From: Lates calcarifer
Lineage: Eukaryota; Chordata; Actinopteri; Centropomidae
Direction: 5' to 3'
Assembly: GCF_001640805.2 (NCBI RefSeq)
Contig: NC_066833.1
Location: 3,386,471 to 3,450,470 of the forward strand
DNA: 64,000 nucleotides
Of this stretch, positions 50,398 to 60,960 are shown piece by piece. Below the pieces are notes generated by a model that saw only the letters and a list, made by a program, of their open reading frames with translations, did not search any database and was not told where the DNA came from. Both the position numbers and the translations under genes were made by a program. Every line of letters starts with the position of its first letter. Position 1 is the first letter of the stretch.

Positions 50398-50597
50398 CAC
50401 TGATGCATGCAGTGGTGTTTGGTAACGTGACGGCCATCATCCAGAGGATGTACTCTCGCCGCTCACTCTACCACACCCGCACCAAGGACCTGAAGGACTT
50501 CATCAGGGTCCACCGACTGCCTAAGGCCTTGGAGCAGCGCATGCTGGAGTGTTTCCAGACTACCTGGTCTGTCAACAACGGGATAGATGTCAGTGAG
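50398..50597 (+). CDS. kcnh3: kcnh3 exon 9: S6 and C-linker
   Basis: The exon completes the Ala codon split after exon 8 and encodes the rest of S6 ([20 protein letters not shown]), which lines the pore and forms the lower gate. The C-linker helices follow: [33 protein letters not shown] and [14 protein letters not shown]. The acceptor is TCTTCCAG and the donor GTGAGG; exit is phase 0. Compared with family members, LE replaces the usual LK in PKxLxQRMLE and C replaces Y in EYF; both are mild changes. The frame remains open into the intron for about 56 codons, which I take as chance read-through. Confidence 0.93.
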
Positions 50598-52171
50598 GTG
50601 AGGAGAGCGCAGATTTACCAGCATATTCGCTTCAACACAGCACACATGCGGCACACAAAAATATATGACTGTGTGTATGTTCCACTGCTAACACTGATTT
50701 TATACAACTATTGGTTTTTTTTGTTTTGTTTTGTTTTGTTTTGTTTTACCTCTAATGGCGTCTAGTCTTCCAAAGTCTCAGTTTCATCTGCTCAGAGTTT
50801 GAGCCATTCACATCTGAGATTTCTGCTCCATCACCAGTACAATGGAGGTGAACTGTAGATCATGCTCAACACTTTGATAAATGACATTTGAAAAATTCAG
50901 CAGCAAGAGACATTGTTCTTATTACTTAGGAGAATCCACAGACCTTTCTGTTTCAAGTTTCTCAGTAAAGACTCTAATAAAAACATTGAGTGGGAAAATA
51001 TGATTCAGATTTTTGTTTCCTTCATGTTGAGTGAACAGACTCTTTAGAACAGTGGTGAGTATTTATCTGCACGTTTTTTCTGATTACTTTCTGTTGTCCA
51101 AGCACCAGTTAAACTTTGTCTGTCAGAGGTTTTACACATAAAAGTCTCCCCTGCATGGTTAACCTTGAGACCAGTATTTTGGATTAACTGACCTGTTTTA
51201 TTTTCCTTCCTGTCAAAAATCTTTCCAGCTTCACTTTAAATCTCAGTAACCTGAGTCTTGACAGCCTTGCTGGTGTCAGAGCACTTTTGTTTCTTTATTG
51301 CCTTTGTCAGAGTGGACAAGCAGACAACATTCATTATGTCTTGTTCCAGTAATTCATGCAATGTAATACAGTAGTTAGTAAGGTTATTAGTTAGCTAAAG
51401 TGGAAGAAAACAAGACTGTGACACTGACTCTAAGATTATAAAACTATATACATTTTAAAAGGAAAGACTATTTTTGTAAATACTAGGTACGCAAAAAGTT
51501 AAGGTTTGGGAAATAAGGTGTCCCTCATTCTAATTGTGTAATTAAAGTCAGCCCCCATACCTACAGTGTAACATACAGTGTAACAGTGAAGTTTCACTAT
51601 GTTTGATCCTTGGATGATGATGGAAAACTTCCATAGAGAAAGATACATTTTATTTCTACCCTGTGCTGCCATGCAGCTCAATGACAGAGAGGTAGAAGAC
51701 ATAATAATAAATCTGTGTAATGTGGGTGTCACTGAGCTCCTCCTTTTATGTTTTAGCAATAACATTTGTTAATAAGTGAAACTACATTGTACTCTTTACA
51801 TTACACAGTAAGTGTAAGGTATTTGGGCTGTGAAATAACGTGTCCTCGTTTTCCTCTTTAATTACACAATAGGAAAAAGTTGTTAGCACCAGTAAGAACA
51901 AGGTCACAATGGTCAACTGTTTCTCCTTTGTCTATTTCCACCGTACCTACTTTTAAGTTCCAGGAACCAGTATTTTATTAATAATTCATCACCTCCCAAA
52001 TCAAGGTCTGTATTATAAAGTGCTAATTATGTAATGTGCTGTCAGGTAATTATAGATATTGGAGCTTTTGTGAAAGGCTGTGTGGAAACCTGCTGTTTAG
52101 TTGAAGCAGTCATTGCAAATCTTAGGAAAGATCACCTGTTGTGTGTGTGTGAACCTGCCTCTCGCTCCCAG
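50598..52171. other. kcnh3 intron 9
   Basis: The intron is about 1.6 kb, with donor GTGAGG and acceptor CTCGCTCCCAG. It contains a (TTTTG)n stretch at 50715-50747. Nothing else is recognised. Confidence 0.85.
50715..50747. repeat. (TTTTG)n short tandem repeat
   Basis: About five TTTTG units. Confidence 0.9.
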
Positions 52172-52421
52172 CTGCTGAAGGACTTCCCAGATGAGTTACG
52201 GGCTGACATCGCCATGCACCTGAACAAGGAGCTGCTGCAGTTGCCCCTGTTTGAGTCGGCCAGCAGGGGCTGCCTGCGCTCCCTCTCCCTCATCATCAAG
52301 ACCTCCTTCTGTGCTCCAGGCGAGTTTCTCATCCGGCAGGGAGACGCACTGCAGGCCATCTACTTCGTCTGCTCGGGGTCCATGGAGGTCCTGAAAGACA
52401 ACACAGTGCTGGCCATACTGG
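52172..52421 (+). CDS. kcnh3: kcnh3 exon 10: end of C-linker and most of the CNBHD
   Basis: The exon encodes [20 protein letters not shown], then [20 protein letters not shown] and the beta-roll of the cyclic-nucleotide-binding homology domain ([39 protein letters not shown]). In this family the CNBHD does not respond to cAMP; its pocket is filled by a C-terminal intrinsic-ligand strand that would lie in the next exon. The acceptor is CTCGCTCCCAG; donor GTAAGT follows 52421. Exit is phase 1, one base into the Gly codon of the expected GKGDLIG continuation. That exon was not found in the remaining 11.5 kb. Confidence 0.93.
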
Positions 52422-53242
52422 GTAAGTCAGAGGAACAGGAGGTTATGTACAGAAAAGTTCATGGTCATTTACGTATTGAGAGTCCCCAAAAGGGCAACTT
52501 TTTCTTTTGGCTAATACTGGCATGTTTACTGTGATGCTGATTAGTGTGCACTGACCCTGTAAAGATTAAGAAATGAGTCTCGATAGGAACACAAGCAGCT
52601 ACTTGATTTCATTTCATTCAAATGCTCAGTAGAGATATTGTAATGGTTCCTTTTTTCATTTCCCTCTCTCTATTTATGCATCCATTTATAAGGGGTGGGT
52701 GGGTACTTTAGGCCAAACAAAAATCTGAAATAACTGCAGCAACAAGCTTGTTTTGACTTCAATATTCAAGATATTTTCCCATTTGCTGTGCCCAAATAAC
52801 CAAAAGGGATATGATCATGTTTTCAGTTTATTTTCAAATTGATGAAGAAACAGGAGCAGAAATTGTTAATGAAGTGGCTTTAGCTGCAAATATGAAGTGT
52901 GAGATTTTATTTGTTGACTCTCAAAATTGCAAAATAACACACTGGTTACCTTCATTAGACTAAAATACAACAAGGGAGGTTTATTATTTGAAGGAAATTA
53001 TGCATAAATTTGTGACACAGAACTGGATGAAAACTACACAGTACCCCTCTGCTCTGACAGACAATTACCTGTCAAACTGAGACTTAATGAGAGGATATGA
53101 AATGATCATGATCTGTGGGACACTGGGTTGCATAGTTAATGAAGGTGAGAGTCATTAATTTGAAGACGGTTCTGATAAGAGCCCAGTGAATATGTGTCTG
53201 TTTGATATTAAATGCTGGTAATGAGGTATGGACTTTAAAGAG

Positions 53243-53282
<40 letters not shown>
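53243..53282. repeat. (GA)n microsatellite followed by inverted (CT)5
   Basis: A GA run of about 20 units is followed, after ATGAT, by (CT)5 at 53287-53298. The pair could fold back as a short hairpin. Confidence 0.9.
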
Positions 53283-53287
<5 letters not shown>

Positions 53288-54309
53288 CTCTCTCTCTCAG
53301 TTCAGTGATTACAATTAAGATAATTTCACAGTGCTGGGTTTGGTTTCAACCAATCAGACCTGCAGAGCAGCTTGAACTGGATTTGAAGAGAAAGACGAAG
53401 GAAGGATAGGACAGACAGACTGATCTATGTGTATCACTCAGACAACAAGGAAGGCAGGGCTGAAAGAGAGCTGATAAAGAGCTGCTGTTTGTGCTCTGCT
53501 GCTTTTAAGAGTTATCACCATGCTTGACACTCACACAGAGTCACGGCTTCCCACTGTGTTGATCCTGTGAGCTATATAATCCTTCAATCCAGTGTGAATA
53601 GAGATGTAGGAAGTCTTGCTATCAGACCTCACATATGGCAGAGAATAGACACTGATGTTTGTTGGCAGTTTGGACACTCTTGTGTTTCTTGTTTGTACAA
53701 CAGACAGTATGAATAATGTGATGAGGCTATTAGGCTCAACAGGCTTTTAGCACATGTGCTGCTCATCAGGCATCATTTACATTCTGCAGATCACTGGGAA
53801 AGAAGATAAAAAATTGTTTTAAAAAAAACCCTTTTTCTACACAGGGCAGAAATAACTACAGATAAATGGTTTAAAAAAAAAACTTCAAATCATATAAAGT
53901 GAAAATAAGAACATAAATAGAAACCTATACTGTCTCAGTGAGTACTGTATGTTAAGTAAAATGATACCATGCCCTGTAACAGCTTGTGCCAGAATAGTAT
54001 ATTTTATGATATAGTAATATTATATCATATCATATTTACTAATGATACTTAGACATCTATGACTGTAACTCTGTTAAGTCATTTGTCTGTGTAAACAGAA
54101 ATATAGAATAGAGAATAATATAATAAAACAGTCAACATATTAGTGTGTATTGTATTAGTATTGTATAATATAATACAGTATAATAGTGTATGGAACAGAA
54201 AGTACACGGTGAAATGTGCAAATGTAGTTCAACATGATATAGAGTACAGTACAGCAAAAATACAGTAGTATATAAAATATAGAACAGAGTAATACAGAAT
54301 ACAAAATAT

Positions 54310-55182
54310 AATCTGGAATCCTTTACTTAGGTAACAGTACCAATCCTACAGATTTGGATTACTTACAGGTAGGGTCGCAAAGGGGCAGAAAGTTTCCAGT
54401 AAATTTCTTTCCATAGCAAGTTAAGCTGGACGAATTTTGGAAACATTCCACGTTGGAAATTTGTAAAATATTTTATGATTGATGCTGGATAAATGAATAG
54501 AAACAGAGTCGATGAACAGATGAACACTCTTTTTTTTCTTATTAAACCTTAATACCATAATTCAAATTTCCAGTTTATTCCCATTAATTCCCCATAATTC
54601 CCATATATTCTTGTTAATTCCCATGAAAAGTTTCCAACAATTCACAGATTCTTGCAACCTTGCTTACACAGGTAAAAGTCCTGCATTCAAAATCACACTT
54701 CAATCTATAACATTCTTCTTTTTTCTTTTTCTTGTTTTTTGTTTTTTTGTCATGAATTTTTTTTTATTTCGGTGAAACTATCCTCAGCCAAACTGCAGCT
54801 CATACAGCTCATAGACATGAACCCAGAAGTCTATGATTGAAGATAAAGTTACAGATACAGATTTGCCTCATAGAACGTTGTTTTTTCTTCTTATATAGAA
54901 GTGAAAACCTCAAGCACTTAACAGCAAAATGCTCCTTATGCACTGATGCATCAGTAGTAACAATCTGATAATGTCATATATTATTATATGTCAGTGACGA
55001 TGCAAGATTTTTGTAAAACAAGTACTTCTATTTTTGATACTTTAACTTTAATGCTGTGTTTATGTACGTCTACTATTTTGAATCCAGCACTTTTTCTTGT
55101 AAAGTAGTATTTTTAAACACGTTTTTGCTTTTGCTTAAATAGCCTAAAGAATCTGAATACTTCTTCCACCACTGCAACTTAA
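54310..55182 (-). repeat. Dispersed repeat interrupted by another element
   Basis: Pieces of the AGTACTTAAGTA family flank an inserted element: CTTTACTTAGGTAACAGTACC at 54320-54340, GGTAAAAGTCCTGCATTCAAAA at 54671-54692, and AATCTGAATACTTCTTCCACC at 55150-55170, ending ACCACTG. Together they look like one old copy split by the insertion at about 54372-54665. Internal sequence has drifted and the limits are approximate. Confidence 0.5.
54372..54665. mobile_element. Short palindromic element (GGAAA/AATTCCCAT type)
   Basis: The element begins near AGGGTCGCAAAGG and ends near TTGCAACCTTG, so the ends are inverted imperfectly (GGTCGCAA versus TTGCAACC). The inside carries GGAAACATTCCACGTTGG and repeated AATTCCCAT/AATTCCCCAT units. 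This resembles a common fish non-autonomous element of GGGAATTT repeats, perhaps hAT-derived. It has no coding capacity. Confidence 0.6.
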
Positions 55183-57974
55183 CCAGCAATTTTCCCAACA
55201 ACAGCACAAGTAGTTAATAGTAGTTAGTTGGTAGGAAAAAATGTTAACAGACAGAGACACCTCCAGTTGTTTAGGATTTCTGTGTCACAGCGCAGCAGGG
55301 TGACTGAGAATGAATACCTTTCTACAAGGCAACTTATTATTATCAGTGTGAATCAGTGTGTGTTTAAGAGGTCTGTTCTCCTCCCAGAATTTGTCAGTGT
55401 CTCATGAGGGAATAGTTAGAAAGCAAGGGGAGCTTACGGAAGTGTTAAAGGAGCTTTGGATCAGTGGAGAGAAGGGACCCAAAAGATGAAAAGATTTCTG
55501 TCTTTTCAGTAGATAGAGATGACGATCTGTTTAGTTTTATTCAGCACACGTAAGTGGAGTACAAAGTCCCAAAAACTGCTAAAAAAAAAAATCTAAATAT
55601 AGAAATATAAAAGGACTACATAGGATTAGAAACATATTTTTTAAAAAGTCCAACCTGACACAGGTGTTACTGTTGTAGAACAGTGGGCCTCTCATAACTA
55701 CACAAAGTCCCATCAGCTGACCAGAATAAATCAGCAGCTTTCATCAGCAAGTGTCAAAACATTTAAACAGAGCTCATTTACAACACATCCTGATACAGCT
55801 GGGCCTGGCTTTTAGTCAGCTGAGCAGAATCCACCATCACCACACACAGCACAGGCTGAATTTAGAAATATTGGTCACCACTTGAGTATTATGTGTAAGT
55901 TTACTGTAAATAAGTCACAAGAGTATGTTCAAATGCTTTTGTCTCTCTGCTTTATAAGTTCCTGTGTAAGCAAACATTACCCAAGAACAACTTATGTTTA
56001 AGAGTTAACGCACCACATCCTAGAAAACCTGCACACATTTTAGGTCATAGGAGCATTTTACCAAAATAACTTGTCCTGGAAAGCAATGAGCTGTCTTGGA
56101 AAAGGTTTGAAGGTGCAGCAGAACTGACTGGTGTTGTTATATGGGCTGTCAGAGGTGTTAGAAGCTTTCAAAATATTTTTTCTTAGATGTCTTCGCTGGC
56201 AGTCGGCAGCTGTAATTAGTGCTCCATTCAGGGTGAAGTAGATGTTCTGCTGGCGGCGTGCAGTTATGTTTTGTAACCAGTTTCATATACAATATGAAAT
56301 CTTACTTCAGTCATTACCAAAATAAGAGTCTGACAGTGCTTAAATGAGTAAAAACTGTAAAATATCAATAAGGTTTGATTAAAAATGTTAAACTTCAACA
56401 TAATTGGGCTCCTTCTTCCTGTTTCTACCAACAAAGATGCTTTTTTCCACCTTGCAGTTTGATACTGTGACCAGTTCTCAGTGTTTTCACTTTGTTTTCA
56501 TTATCAGTTCCTGCAGTAATCTCAGTAAAGAAAAGTTAAATCAGTCATATCATAGAATCAATTTTTTGGTCAACAATTTCTGATGCAGCTGCTGTCAAAA
56601 GTCATGTCATTATAAACTATAGTGAGCTTATGTTACATTACAGGAATAGTATTTTACATGTTGTGGCTCAGACTGCAGACTCAGCTGAGACTGTGTTGTG
56701 ATATAAAGCTGAACTTTGCTGCAGTTCTGACCTTTCTGTCCACATTTGTTCAGCCATCTGTGGATCTTTATTCTTGAGTAACTCTACCTTTGTTCTTTTT
56801 TTCAATTACGGATTGACACATCCGATGGGGGGTTCGTTTTTACTTTTAGTGTGAGCGCCCACGTCGTGCCCAGTCAATAGATCCATACAGTGTGAACGTA
56901 AAAGTGGTACACTTTAGCAGTGTAGAAAGGGCCTTTATAACATGTAGTATGAGTTAGTGCAGTCAACAAGTTAATAAAACAATACAGTGAATGCCCAGTT
57001 CTACACTCCCTCCCACCATATATAGACTAGTTGCTAATCCAAATAAAATAAGCAAAGCCAATAAAATAAGGAAAAAGACCAAAGACAAGAAATGGGCACA
57101 AAATGTAAATAAAATATCACATAAATACAACACATGAGAGGGGTGCAAGTGCAGATTTTAGTTAGGATAGGTGGTAGAAGAGGCCTGTGTCCTAATGAGC
57201 ACAGCTAGGGAGATTCTGTCAGTGGTCTATTCAGCTACCACTGAGAATTAGTTTTGAATTCCATCATAAGTATGTAACCGTGTGAGGAAAACATTAGTGA
57301 GCTGCATGGAGCCGAAAAACAGGGAGAGAGAGTATGAGGGCTATCCTTGGTTTTTTACTGTGTGCGCATGTTTGTGCATTGGCATTTGTGAAATGGTGTG
57401 ATCATATGTCCACACTCACATCGGTCTCTGGGGATGTGAAGGCGGAGTTGTGTTCCAGTGAAGCCTAATATTAAACAGGACAGATTTGCAGACAGTGTGT
57501 GGGAGGAAAAACCAGAGAGTCATGCTCTGCACGGCCGCTTTTACCACAGCCACAAATATCACAGCTACCAGTGTCACATTACATGTCATTTCTATACCTT
57601 TACACAATTCACACTTCATTTACTACTTCATGTTCATTAATTAAAGAGGCACTGGGGTCCTTTTTCTTTCCTTTTATTCTACTTATGGATGGGTAACAGA
57701 CAGACAGGTGGAGGGAGGATGAGCTGTGGGACTGACTGGACAGTTGATAGATGCACTTCAAAGGACATGAGGTTGAAACATCCATTCATCCATCCACCCA
57801 TTCACGATGCACTTCAGGTTGCTTCTGTGTACCTTCATACATGTACTATTTTATCATCTATAGTGTCACACCTTTCATGCATTAGCCATTAAAACCATCT
57901 ATCAGTCTCAAAGTGAGCCCAAACTTTCCACACATCCATACATTCGGTACATGTGTACAGTATGTTTGGATTCA

Positions 57975-58075
57975 CTCTACCAGAAAGGCCTGCCTGATTC
58001 AGTGCTGCTGAGATGGTTGTCCTTTTGTTGGGTTCTCTCATGGTCAGTCAGAGCACTAAAGCTCAGAATGGTATG
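57975..58075 (-). mobile_element. Small Tc1-like relic
   Basis: The + strand wording CACTCTACCAGAAAGGCCTG, GTGCTGCTGAGATGGTTGTCC and GTTCTCTCATGGTCAGTCAG matches the antisense of the N-terminal transposase region of the same Tc1 group as 7323-7990. Only about 100 bp remain. Confidence 0.65.
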
Positions 58076-58230
58076 ATGCTGAACTGAGATTCATACATTT
58101 TAGTTTTCTTCAGTATCAAGTAATTCATTGATAGTTATCATGTCATACTCTTAATGTCATTTGACAAATGTAATGCAGCTGACTGTTGTATACACAGAGC
58201 ATTATTTGTTAACTGATGTGTTTTGTTATC

Positions 58231-58379
58231 AATACAGTCACACCATGAACTATGTCTTCCAAAATCACCACACCTCTCTAAAACAGATTGACCAAAAAAT
58301 TATTTATTGCAGGAGTGTTTTATTAGACTGCATTAGTTTTATCTGGGTGTACCTGATAAACTGCCAACTGAGTGTATAT
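58231..58379 (+). repeat. MITE-like repeat, copy B
   Basis: This is a diverged second copy of 39997-40187. The shared blocks are CACCTCTCTAAAACAG, ACTGCATTAGTTTTA and ATAAACTGCCAACTGAGT. Confidence 0.65.
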
Positions 58380-58968
58380 GCATGGTAGGTCAGGAGATAT
58401 GTTTGTGATGAACTGACTGTACTGACAATGTAAGATGAACGGCAGCTAACTTCCTGTTCCCATCAGAATTTTGGTTGCCCCTGGTAACATCAGAAGCTAA
58501 TTCCTGTATCGCTTCAGAGATTCACTCTTTTGTGAGGCAGTTCTGTTTACAGACACACACACACCAATTAAAGCAAAAAATGTGAATCAACCAGCATTTA
58601 TTGGTGAGTGTTCAAGGCAGTTGTACTCTTCCAACACTGAAAAAATTGGAAATTGTGTGGTCAGACAAATTGTTGCACCTGTGACAACAGCTTAGAATAA
58701 TTTCTTTAGTTGGCTGTCTCGCAGGCTGAAATCTAATTTCCTCTGGATGTGCTTCAAAGCCTTTACAACACTAATCCAGCAAATGGGGCGAGCTCTTCTG
58801 AGGTGTGCCTGTGTGAATGGGTAACAGACAAAGTGATAGACAGAGAGATGAGGGAGAGAGGGGGAGGATTTCATGTTTATGTGGCAAGGACAGATGTACC
58901 TGTCTCAAAAGTCAGTTTCTTGAAAGGTCAAGATGTATTGTATTAATGGTTTGTACCTGTGTACCTGC

Positions 58969-58973
<5 letters not shown>

Positions 58974-59050
<77 letters not shown>

Positions 59051-59051
59051 A
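58974..59051. repeat. Compound (CT)n-(GT)n microsatellite
   Basis: About 60 bases of CT, with one CCTC interruption near 59004, run straight into about eight GT units. Confidence 0.95.
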
Positions 59052-59221
59052 GATGAAGTGGATTTATCTTGAAATGCCAAGCCCCCAGCCCATATTTGAT
59101 CTTGATCGTGACGCGCCCATGCACACACATACACATCAATAGATGAAATGCAGTGCTGTGCTGGTATTAATAATAAATAGATTTTACATTATTAAAGCAG
59201 CTTGATTATTAATGCTGAAGT

Positions 59222-59404
59222 GTGGACGGAGCAAAACCCTGCAGAGCCCAGGAAGCTCTTCACCATGGTACAGCCCCTCATGGCCTTTGCCAAGAACCTG
59301 AATCTATTGTGTTCTTCCAGGAATTAGACTGTGTCCATGTTGGTATTAAAAAGGTTCATCTCAAAGTGACGGCCAGTCTGGCTCAACACAAACGCATCTC
59401 TTAG
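59222..59404. pseudogene. Coding-like relic of unknown origin
   Basis: The + strand is open for 60 codons. The minus strand reads almost continuously over the same span (LLRDAFVLSQTGRHFEMNLF, then FLEEHNRFRFLAKAMRGCTM and VKSFLGSAGFCSVH) with a single stop near 59320. It is richer in GC than its surroundings. I do not recognise the protein on either strand, and no splice sites suit an exon. It may be a decayed exon, a processed-copy fragment or part of an unknown repeat. Confidence 0.3.
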
Positions 59405-60496
59405 CAGCTTTGAGTAAATGAGATATTTTATGTATTGTTTACACATTATGAAACATGAACACACACTCAATCAGCCATTCACACACACAAATTACCAGCA
59501 ATATAATTTCAAACTAGTGGAAGTCCATGTTATCATAGCTCAACTTCTCCCCTACACAGATCGTAACCAGGGAACAGCAATGTCAGGATTCAATGACTAA
59601 AACTGATCATTTCCACCTATTACAAACTGGTTAACACTGCAGAGGTGCAACTCGATGCTATCTATAAGCTGCAGAGTTTTTTCTGGCTGCAGATAATGTA
59701 ATGCTGCTCTTTCTTTCTTACATCAAAAAAATTCAAATGACTGCAGCATGTACACTGGATATATGAAAGACAGATGTGGATTGATCCATGACAGATGTAA
59801 CATGTTGCAGAAACCTGCTAATCAACACTGAGACTAATTTCCTGCAGATTTCATTAAAACAGAACCGGTGATGTAACACTTTCATCAACCTGCACATTTG
59901 ATCTTAAATCGACCTTTACTTCAGCCATCACACCAAACCCGTGTAATGTATGGAGGGATGTATTACTTTAAATTGAGTTAATGGTGTGTAAGTAAAAAAT
60001 CTTTTATTCAATAATTGTTTGCATGGCTGGGTAAGAAAAACATTGGTGTCTGTTTGAGAAGTTAAGGCCTAGTAGCATAGTATAGTGGCTGTACCACAGT
60101 GTGAAGATCATCCCATATTGAAATTTTACATTTGAAAAGTTCAAGGACAGCTGACAAACAAAACAAGCGTCTTCCATCCATCTTGCCATCGTCTTTTTCA
60201 CCTTTGCACAAGACTAGACAGACACACACTCGTAAATGTCACTTTCAAGTGTTCATCTCCTGCTCAGTTTAACATTTTGCTGTGATTACAAGAAAAAAGC
60301 TTTCCCTGATGCCGCTGTTGCTCTCTGCTCCAGTGCCACCCGTCATCTCTGTGACAAATGATAATTCGAGTTGAACTGTAGTGGTGGGTTTTGGGGGGGA
60401 AAAAAAGAAAATGAAGGAACAGAAATGCAAGTGATGTGAAAAAGACAGGGAGACAGACTGAGCATGTGAAGAGCCAAATTAGGTAGAGGCACAGAT

Positions 60497-60518
60497 GGGG
60501 CTGGGGGGGTGTGCGGGG
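60497..60518 (+). other. G-rich motif with quadruplex potential
   Basis: G-runs at 60497-60500, 60503-60509 and 60515-60518 can give four tracts of at least three G if the seven-base run is split. It lies 140 bp before the pyrimidine-rich block. Confidence 0.5.
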
Positions 60519-60654
60519 TGGTGGTAAAGAAATAAGGGTGCAGAGGACTGTAGTATGGTGTTGAGTGCGACAGCAGGATGTGGAGGTGGTTAGAGGTTCA
60601 GAGGAGGGGTAGAGGGCTGTGTCCAATAGCTGCTGTTGCTCACACGGCATGCTC

Positions 60655-60960
60655 CAAGCCTTTCCTCACCCTGCCTCTCCCCCTTCCTTCTCTCTCTCTC
60701 ACCCCGCCCATCCATTTCTCCTCACTCAACCTATGCCAGTCTGCAGACACCCCCACACTGTGTCCCTCTCCAGTTCCTCATCTTTCTTTCCCTTGTTTCC
60801 TTCATCTTCGCACCCTCCCTCTTTTCAGCCTTCCTGCACACTCCATCACCCATTTTAGGTCCTTGATCGTCTCTGCCCTACCCTGCCCTGCCTCCCTCCA
60901 TCTTGCCTCTGTTCCCTTTCTGCTCGTTTTTCTCCAGCCCCCTCTTTGTCTCTCTGCTCT
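60655..60960. repeat. Pyrimidine-rich low-complexity block
   Basis: About 300 bases are strongly enriched in C and T on the + strand (CTCTCCCCCTTCCTTCTCTC and similar). They produce long chance frames on both strands without domain content. Confidence 0.7.

Noticed and set aside
50598..50765. Open frame continuing from exon 9 into the intron
   Set aside because: A good GTGAGG donor sits where the family continues with LLxxxPDEL, which is found at 52172. The extension encodes hydrophobic low-complexity text from the TTTTG repeat.
58817..59142. Frames made of repeated SLSLSLS or REREREE
   Set aside because: They are translations of the (CT)n microsatellite.
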